From the NCBI GenBank assembly GCA_041635755.1, contig JBFKUL010000208.1, positions 1-5,531 of the forward strand: a stretch of 5,531 nucleotides of DNA, read 5' to 3'. This stretch comes from JBFKUL01 sp041635755 (GTDB lineage: Bacteria; Pseudomonadota; Gammaproteobacteria; Burkholderiales; SG8-39). Shown here piece after piece: positions 1 to 4,400 of the stretch. Numbering within the stretch: position 1 is the first letter of the stretch; each line of letters starts with the position of its first letter. The notes under the pieces were generated by a model. The model saw only the letters and a program-made list of their open reading frames with translations, made no database searches and was not told the origin of the DNA. A program made the position numbers and the translations under genes.

Positions 1-92
1 GAGAAATAGCGCGGCACCGCGAGCATCAGCAGCGTGGCGATGATCGCCAGCACCACCAGCAGCTCGATCAGCGTGAAACCCCTGCCGCGCAT
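1..92 (-). CDS. Second type IV pseudopilin, 3' end cut by window edge
   Basis: Thirty full codons are visible, beginning with ATG at 92, five bases after the stop of the GspG-like gene. They read MRGRGFTLIELLVVLAII followed by ATLLMLAVPRYF. This is a very short leader (5 residues), predicted cleavage after G5, Phe at mature +1, Glu at +5 and the hydrophobic helix of a type IV prepilin-like protein. The ending of the helix, LAVPRYF, resembles that of GspG major pseudopilins, so this could be the major subunit, with the preceding gene encoding a related or minor one; without the C-terminal domain this is only an inference. A weak GGTGA motif lies upstream at the end of the previous gene. The gene continues past the left edge. 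Confidence 0.9.
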   Translation of the reverse strand, partial: MRGRGFTLIELLVVLAIIATLLMLAVPRYF

Positions 93-97
93 TCGGT

Positions 98-592
98 TCA
101 CCACTCGCGGTACGGGCGTGCGTTGATGCCCTTGCCCGTTGCAAGCGAGTAGATGTCGAAGACGTCGTCGCCCTCGCGCGGGTCATCGGGCGGGCTCGCG
201 TAGCTGCGCTTGCCCCAGGTCTCGGCCGCGTCGAGCGCGGGGTCGCTGGCGAGAGGATCGCGCGGCAGGCGCCGCAGGAAGTAAATGCGCTCGCGCCGCG
301 GGCTCTTCTGGTCCTCGACGCCCTCGACCAGTTCCGCGAGCTTGCGCGGGTAGCCCGACTCGCCGACTTTCTTCTGGATGCGGCCCTCGTCGGAAGCCTG
401 CTTGTAGGCATCGATGGCCTCGCGCACTTCGCGCAGCGCACGACGCAGGTCCTGCTCCTTGGAGCGCTGCACGGCGAGCTCGTTCAGCGGCAGCGCCACG
501 GTGGCGAGGATCGCGATGATCGCCACCGTGATGACGAGCTCGATCAGCGTGAAGCCGCGCGCGGCGCGCGGCGCAGGCAAGCGCAGCCTCAT
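98..592 (-). CDS. gspG: GspG-like pseudopilin (type IV prepilin-like)
   Basis: This 164-residue protein carries a canonical class III prepilin signal: a basic leader (residues 1-13, ending in ARG), predicted prepilin peptidase cleavage after G13, and mature FTLIELVITVAIIAILATVAL with Phe at +1 and Glu at +5 (E18). An amphipathic helix follows (about 40-68, QRSKEQDLRRALREVREAID). The globular part contains YPRKLAELVEGV (81-92), IYFLRRLPRDPL (103-114), WGKRSYASPPDD (126-137) and GDDVFDIYSLATG (141-153). This is the layout of the GspG C-terminal half, where an acidic loop before FDIYS binds calcium; D136, D137, D142, D143 and D146 are candidate ligands (family knowledge plus inference). Length is close to the GspG norm of about 140-150. 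ATG at 592 is one base after the secretin stop; no good Shine-Dalgarno is seen, suggesting re-initiation. It should polymerise in the periplasm as a (possibly minor) pseudopilin of this machine. Confidence 0.93.
   Translation of the reverse strand: MRLRLPAPRAARGFTLIELVITVAIIAILATVALPLNELAVQRSKEQDLRRALREVREAIDAYKQASDEGRIQKKVGESGYPRKLAELVEGVEDQKSPRRERIYFLRRLPRDPLASDPALDAAETWGKRSYASPPDDPREGDDVFDIYSLATGKGINARPYREW
497..530. repeat. Perfect 11-base inverted repeat inside the pseudopilin gene
   Basis: CACGGTGGCGA at 497-507 is exactly the reverse complement of TCGCCACCGTG at 520-530, with a 12-base loop that contains the small palindrome ATCGCGAT (510-517). It falls in codons of the hydrophobic N-terminal helix (TVAIIAILATVA) of the GspG-like gene. 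It could fold in mRNA, but it may be only a by-product of repeated Thr-Val-Ala and Ile codons in GC-rich DNA. No U-rich tract follows, so it is not a factor-independent terminator. Confidence 0.5.
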
Positions 593-593
593 G

Positions 594-2528
594 TCACTGC
601 GGCGGGGGCTGTACTCCGCCGAAGGGCGCCATGGTGGAACCCGGCACGGGCGCCGTCGGGCTGGCGGCGCCGGGCGCGGGGGGCGGGGACGGTGGTACCG
701 GCTGTGCCCCGGGCTGCGTTTCCGAGGGCGCGACCGGGACGGGCGGTGCGACGGGCGCCGCACCGCTCGAAGCTTCGGTGCCGGCGGCGAATTCGACCGC
801 GCGCGCCTCGGGCCGCGCGAGCGTGCGCACGAGCCGTGGGGTGATGAGCAGCACGATCTCGGTCTTGTTGGTGGTGTCGAGCGTTGACGAGAACAGCCGC
901 CCCAGCACCGGCATCTCGCCCAGCCCCGGCACGCGGTTCGCGGTGCGCCGGTCATCATCGCTGATCAGGCCAGCGAGGATCTGGGTCTCGCCGTCGCGCA
1001 GGCGCAGCGTGGTGCTGGCGTTACGCGTGCCGAGCTGGTAGGTGAGCGTGCTCGAGTTCGCGCTGCGCAGCTCCCGCACGATGTTGCTGACCTCGAGGCC
1101 GACTTTGATGCCGACCTCGTCGTCCAGATAGATGAGCGGCTCGACATCGAGTTTGAGCCCGACGTCGAGGTAGCTCACCGACTCCGAGATGAAGCCGCCG
1201 GTCGCGGCCGCGGTGGTGGTGATCACCGGCACGCGCTCGCCGATGTGGATCTTCGCCTTCTCCTTGTTCTTCACCCGGATGCGCGGATTGGCGAGCACGC
1301 TGGTGGTGCCGTCCTGCTGGCGCAGGTTTAGGAGAAACAGCGGATTGGTGAAGGTAAGGCGCACCAGGTTCGAATCGCGGTTGAGCCACTCGGGCAGGCT
1401 CACCACGCCCGGCGTGCCCGTAGCGCTCGCTGCGCCGCCGCCCACCAGGCTCCAGGCGACCGAGTCCGGAAAGCGCAGCCCCAGCTCGAGCAGGCGGTTC
1501 GAGCCGATCTCGAGCACCTCGACTTCGAGCATCACTTCGGGCTCGGCGAGGTCCTGCGTGGCGATCAGCTTCTCGACCAGGCGCACCGCCTTGGGCGTGT
1601 CGCGGATCACCAGCAGGTTCAGCTTCTCGTCGATGAAGATGTCGCGCGTCTTGGCCACCGCGCGCACCATGTTGGCGGTCTGCTTCACGTCGGCGTTGGC
1701 GAGGTAGAAGCTGCGCACCACCAGCTCCTGGTGCTCGCGCAGCTTCTGCGGCGTGTTGGGGAAGACGAACGCGGTGGTCTCGTTCAAGAGCTTGTGCTCG
1801 AGCTGATTGGCGAGCAGCACCATGCGCATCGCCTCTTCCACCGTGGCGTCGCGCAGCACCAGCGTGGTCTTCTGGTCGGCGCGCACGTCCTTGTCGAGAA
1901 CGAAAGTCACTCCCGAGCCGCGTGCGAGCACGTCGAACACCGAGCGCAGCGTCACGTCGCGCAGCTCGAGCGAGATCGGCTTGAGCGTCGAGGGCTTGAG
2001 GTGCACCGGCACGTAGGCGGGCCGCGCGAGCTTGTCGTCGATGGCGCGCTGCAGGCGCCGCGCGTCGCGCTGCTCGGGGTTTTCCATCAGCACCGGGCGC
2101 AGCAGGTCCTGCGCCTCGCGGTAGCTCTCGGCTTTCACCAGCTTGTCGGCGTCGGCGACGAGCCCCCGGTGGCGGCGCTCGGTCTCGATCAGCGCCAGGC
2201 CGTCCCTTGCGCGCGCGTTGGCGGCGTCGGTCTGCTGCACGCGTCCGTAGAGCGCCTGCGCGATGTCGAGCTGGCCTGCCAGGCGCATCGACTCGGCCTG
2301 CGCCAGCCATTGCGTGACGAGCAGCTCGCGCAGGCGGAAATACTCCTTGCGCAGCTCGAGGTTGGCGGGCTCCGCCTTCATCGCCTTGTCGAGCAGGGCG
2401 AGCGCCTCCTCGCCGCGGCCAGCCTGAAAATTGGTGCGTGCTTCCTTGAGCACGCCGTCGGTGGCGCAGCCTGCGGCAGCAAGGACCAGCGCGGCAGCGA
2501 TCAGGCGCAGGGTTCGGTCGAGTTTCAT
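594..2528 (-). CDS. gspD: Lipoprotein secretin with N-terminal TPR-like region (GspD/MshL-like)
   Basis: This 644-residue protein should form the outer-membrane gate through which a filament or secreted substrate passes. Residues 1-21 look like a lipoprotein signal (basic start, hydrophobic core, AAAGC with lipidated C21); the following residue is Ala, not Asp, which fits outer-membrane sorting. Residues about 30-165 form three TPR-like helical pairs (e.g. ALALLDKAMKAEPANLELRK, AQALYGRVQQTDAANARARD, AQDLLRPVLMENPEQRDARR). An N0/STN domain follows (about 183-258, ISLELRDVTLRSVFDVLA), then a single N1-like domain (about 268-325) and the secretin core (about 328-567). Core landmarks are VLANPRIRVKNKEKAKIHIGERVPV (411-435), the strand YLDVGLKLDVEPLI (453-466), GETQILAGL (513-521), the signature VPGLGEMPVLGRLF (533-546) and TEIVLLITPRLV (556-567). 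A Pro/Ala-rich tail runs from about 570 to the end. Fewer N domains than classic GspD makes it closer to MshL or PilQ. The start at 2528 is set by the ATGA overlap, GGAGG six bases upstream and the signal peptide; longer upstream versions read through the previous gene. Confidence 0.93.
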   Translation of the reverse strand: MKLDRTLRLIAAALVLAAAGCATDGVLKEARTNFQAGRGEEALALLDKAMKAEPANLELRKEYFRLRELLVTQWLAQAESMRLAGQLDIAQALYGRVQQTDAANARARDGLALIETERRHRGLVADADKLVKAESYREAQDLLRPVLMENPEQRDARRLQRAIDDKLARPAYVPVHLKPSTLKPISLELRDVTLRSVFDVLARGSGVTFVLDKDVRADQKTTLVLRDATVEEAMRMVLLANQLEHKLLNETTAFVFPNTPQKLREHQELVVRSFYLANADVKQTANMVRAVAKTRDIFIDEKLNLLVIRDTPKAVRLVEKLIATQDLAEPEVMLEVEVLEIGSNRLLELGLRFPDSVAWSLVGGGAASATGTPGVVSLPEWLNRDSNLVRLTFTNPLFLLNLRQQDGTTSVLANPRIRVKNKEKAKIHIGERVPVITTTAAATGGFISESVSYLDVGLKLDVEPLIYLDDEVGIKVGLEVSNIVRELRSANSSTLTYQLGTRNASTTLRLRDGETQILAGLISDDDRRTANRVPGLGEMPVLGRLFSSTLDTTNKTEIVLLITPRLVRTLARPEARAVEFAAGTEASSGAAPVAPPVPVAPSETQPGAQPVPPSPPPAPGAASPTAPVPGSTMAPFGGVQPPPQ

Positions 2529-3055
2529 CGGTAGCCTCCGGAAGGCCGGAAATGCACGGTAAGGCGCAACTGGGCGTCGAGCAGCGGCTCGCCCGCCTTC
2601 TTGCGTTCGAAGCGCAGCGCGTCGACCGAAGCGATCGGCTTGTCGCGCAGCACCGCGCCGACGAAGGCGCGGATCTGGGCATAGCTGCCGCGCACCGGCA
2701 GCGTGATGCGGTAGGACCACAGGCCGACGCCCTTCTCGAGCCGGTACTCGCCCTGGGCGAGCTCGAGCTTCGAGGCGCGCGCGAGGCCGTAGAGCTCCTC
2801 GAGCTCGGCACTCAGGCGCTCGATCGGCGGAAAGAGCCCGTAGAAACGCTGCAGCTCCTCCTCGCGTCCGCCCGTGCTGACCGGCTGGTAGGGCGTTCTC
2901 GCGCGCAGGCGCTCGGTGGCGAGGCGCTGCGCGGCGATCTCGCGCTCGGCTGGCGCCACCGCCGAGAAATAGAAGCCCGCCGAGGCGAGCAGCAGTCCGA
3001 TGCCGAGCACGCCCGGGATGCCAAGCCGAGCGAGCAGCGCATTCAGCCCTTTCAT
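2525..3055 (-). CDS. PilO/GspM-like inner-membrane assembly protein
   Basis: This 176-residue bitopic protein has a short N-terminal tail, one hydrophobic segment at about 12-33 (GIPGVLGIGLLLASAGFYFSAV), a coiled-coil-prone charged stretch (about 36-52) and a periplasmic domain (about 65-172). The segment LQRFYGLFPPIERLSAELEELYGLARASKLEL (68-99) followed by the strand pattern YRITLPVRGSYAQIRAFVGAVL (115-136) is typical of PilO, where a helical part precedes a ferredoxin-like fold; GspM and MshJ share the architecture. It should pair with the PilN-like product and align the inner-membrane platform with the secretin. The ATG at 3055 forms an ATGA overlap with the previous gene and is preceded by GGGAGG four bases away. 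The frame is open well upstream of this ATG but that part overlaps the previous gene and looks like an arginine-rich shadow. The end overlaps the secretin start as ATGA. Confidence 0.86.
   Translation of the reverse strand: MKGLNALLARLGIPGVLGIGLLLASAGFYFSAVAPAEREIAAQRLATERLRARTPYQPVSTGGREEELQRFYGLFPPIERLSAELEELYGLARASKLELAQGEYRLEKGVGLWSYRITLPVRGSYAQIRAFVGAVLRDKPIASVDALRFERKKAGEPLLDAQLRLTVHFRPSGGYR
2535..2539 (-). promoter_or_regulatory. Ribosome binding site of the secretin gene
   Basis: GGAGG sits six bases before the ATG at 2528, in the final codons of the PilO-like gene. This is the best Shine-Dalgarno match in the window and fixes the secretin start right before its signal peptide. Confidence 0.7.
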
Positions 3056-3576
3056 GGCGCCTCCCGGAGCGCGGCCTGCACCGCGAACTGGATCGGCCGC
3101 TGCGGGTCCTCGGTCTGCACCTGGTGATTGAGCAGGTGCACGTCGGTCAACGTCTTGGCGCTGGCGAGGCGCTGCAGGTACTCGAGCATGGCGCCCTGAT
3201 CGCGTGCCTCGCCGGTGAGGCGCACCAGGCGCTGCTGCGGGTCGGGCTGGAGCTGCAGGATCGCGACGTCGCGCGTCGCGGCTTCCTCGATCGTCGCCAC
3301 GAGCGGTGCCCAGGGCAACGTCAGGCGCCGCATCACGGCCTGTGCCGCCTTGTCTTCGTCCTCCAGGCGCTCCTTGGGGATCGCGCGCGCCGGACGGCGC
3401 TCGCCGATCAGCAGGCCCGTGGTGACCTCGATGCGTGCGCGCTCGTCCTGCGCGTCGCGGTGGCGCAGCACGACTTCGCCTGCCACCGCGAGCGAGGCGG
3501 CGAGCACGATAAAGCCGAGCCAGGCCACGCGGCGCGGCCGCGCGACGTAATCGAGCTCGAGGCGCTCGACGCTCAT
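3052..3576 (-). CDS. PilN-like inner-membrane assembly protein
   Basis: This 174-residue protein has a short cytoplasmic N-terminus (MSVERLELDYVARPRR), one transmembrane segment at about 18-36 (AWLGFIVLAASLAVAGEVV) and a periplasmic remainder. The periplasmic part begins with a charged helical region (about 38-85) and ends in a ferredoxin-like region (about 105-172, with LQPDPQQRLVRLTGEARD and a C-terminal strand FAVQAAL). This is the layout of PilN and of the C-terminal half of GspL, which form heterodimers with PilO or GspM and connect the cytoplasmic PilM-like protein to the secretin. The start ATG at 3576 is chosen because it forms an ATGA overlap with the upstream stop and gives a protein of normal PilN length; the frame stays open further upstream but that part is the shadow of the preceding gene. 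No clear Shine-Dalgarno motif precedes it, so translation is probably by coupling. The usual PilM-binding motif near the N-terminus (LIN-like) is not evident; LELDY may occupy its place (inference). Confidence 0.84.
   Translation of the reverse strand: MSVERLELDYVARPRRVAWLGFIVLAASLAVAGEVVLRHRDAQDERARIEVTTGLLIGERRPARAIPKERLEDEDKAAQAVMRRLTLPWAPLVATIEEAATRDVAILQLQPDPQQRLVRLTGEARDQGAMLEYLQRLASAKTLTDVHLLNHQVQTEDPQRPIQFAVQAALREAP
3060..3065 (-). promoter_or_regulatory. Ribosome binding site of the PilO-like gene
   Basis: GGGAGG ends four bases before the ATG at 3055, within the end of the PilN-like gene. The spacing is slightly short but usable, and it supports this ATG over any upstream start in the same frame. 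Confidence 0.6.
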
Positions 3577-4400
3577 GCGCCGGCGAGCGCCAACGCGTAG
3601 CGCTCGTCCTCCATCGGCTTGAATCCACTCCATGCAGGCAGCGTGAGCGCGCGCAGGTTCCAGCCGGGGAACTTCGGCCAGCTGCGGCTCGCGGCCTCGG
3701 TTCGCACCAGCACCGTCTCCGGCGAATCGGCCTCGATCCTCATGCGCTCGCGCTCGATGAGCGCCACCCAGTCCTCGGGCCCATCGAAGGCACCCTTCAC
3801 GCTTTGCACCGCCTGCCAGCGACCCCGGGAATGCAGCGCCAGGCAGGCGCGCTCGGGCTCGACGACGAGAAGCCACGCGCCCTGCGAAGGAATCTCGCTT
3901 CGCCAGCGGTTCACCGCCGACATGAGATAGGGCTGCACCGAGACGAGGCGCGATTTGGCGTCCTTCGGGAAGCAGGCGCGCAGCGCCTCGATGAGTGCGC
4001 TGTCGATCGCGCTCGCGAGCCGCGACCCGCCCGCGGGCGCGTCCGATACGCGCAACGTCCAGCCCTTGGCACGCTCGCCGTAGATGCGCGTGAAGCCGTG
4101 CTGCGCGTAGGCCGATTCCTCCTGCGCACTGTCGAGCGCGTCGCTCCACGGCAGTGCCGCGTAGCGCACGAAATGATTGGACAGCACCACCGTGACCTCG
4201 AGCGGCTGCGCGCGCAGCCCCTTCGCCGCGCCCTCGAGCGCCGCGACCGCACCTTGCCAGGGCTCGGCGCCGAACCGGGGGTCGCAGGACACCATGGTCT
4301 TGTCGGCGACGCGCGGGCGCAGCCGCCCCTGCACGCGCACGAACGCCACCTCGCTCGGCGCGAGGCTTACGAGGAGCCGATCACGAAACGAACGTAACAC
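3573..4400 (-). CDS. Divergent PilM/MshI/GspL-like assembly protein
   Basis: This 275-residue protein has no evident signal peptide or membrane span. By position, between the motor ATPase and a PilN-like gene, it should be the cytoplasmic partner that links motor to inner-membrane complex, as PilM, MshI or the cytoplasmic half of GspL do. The N-terminus (LLVSLAPSEVAFVRV, residues 9-23) resembles the first beta strands of an actin-like fold. A central segment has VVLSNHFVRYAALPW (71-85), followed by a helical stretch and RLVSVQPYLMSAVNRW (151-166). I recognise this pattern loosely from proteins of MSHA-type loci, but I see no clear actin-type nucleotide-binding motifs, and it is shorter than a typical PilM (about 350 residues). 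The start is GTG at 4400, backed by AGGAA seven bases upstream inside the ATPase gene. The stop overlaps the next start as ATGA. The family assignment rests mainly on gene order; the coding call itself is secure. Confidence 0.78.
   Translation of the reverse strand: MLRSFRDRLLVSLAPSEVAFVRVQGRLRPRVADKTMVSCDPRFGAEPWQGAVAALEGAAKGLRAQPLEVTVVLSNHFVRYAALPWSDALDSAQEESAYAQHGFTRIYGERAKGWTLRVSDAPAGGSRLASAIDSALIEALRACFPKDAKSRLVSVQPYLMSAVNRWRSEIPSQGAWLLVVEPERACLALHSRGRWQAVQSVKGAFDGPEDWVALIERERMRIEADSPETVLVRTEAASRSWPKFPGWNLRALTLPAWSGFKPMEDERYALALAGA

Noticed and set aside
61..553. 17-base direct repeat (61-77 and 537-553) as a mobile-element or recombination repeat
   Set aside because: Both copies encode the conserved FTLIEL prepilin segment in paralogous genes, which fully explains the similarity.
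640..760. G-rich and C-rich runs near the end of the secretin as a terminator or regulatory structure
   Set aside because: They encode the Pro/Ala/Gly-rich tail. I see no stable stem followed by a U tract, and the next gene starts one base after the secretin stop.
98..958. Longer version of the GspG-like gene starting far upstream at 958
   Set aside because: The extra N-terminal part overlaps the secretin, is Arg/Pro/Ser-rich, and would bury the prepilin signal. The ATG at 592 puts the leader at the N-terminus, as prepilin peptidase requires.
1731..2534. Long open frame on the plus strand (about 267 codons) opposite the secretin
   Set aside because: It lies antisense to a clear secretin gene, its product is rich in His/Arg/Leu/Gln with no family motif, and long antisense frames are common in GC-rich DNA.
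1021..2811. Long alternative frame on the minus strand across the secretin and the PilO-like gene
   Set aside because: The product is Arg/Ala-rich and compositionally like an out-of-frame translation. It crosses gene boundaries that are well fixed by ATGA overlaps and ribosome binding sites.
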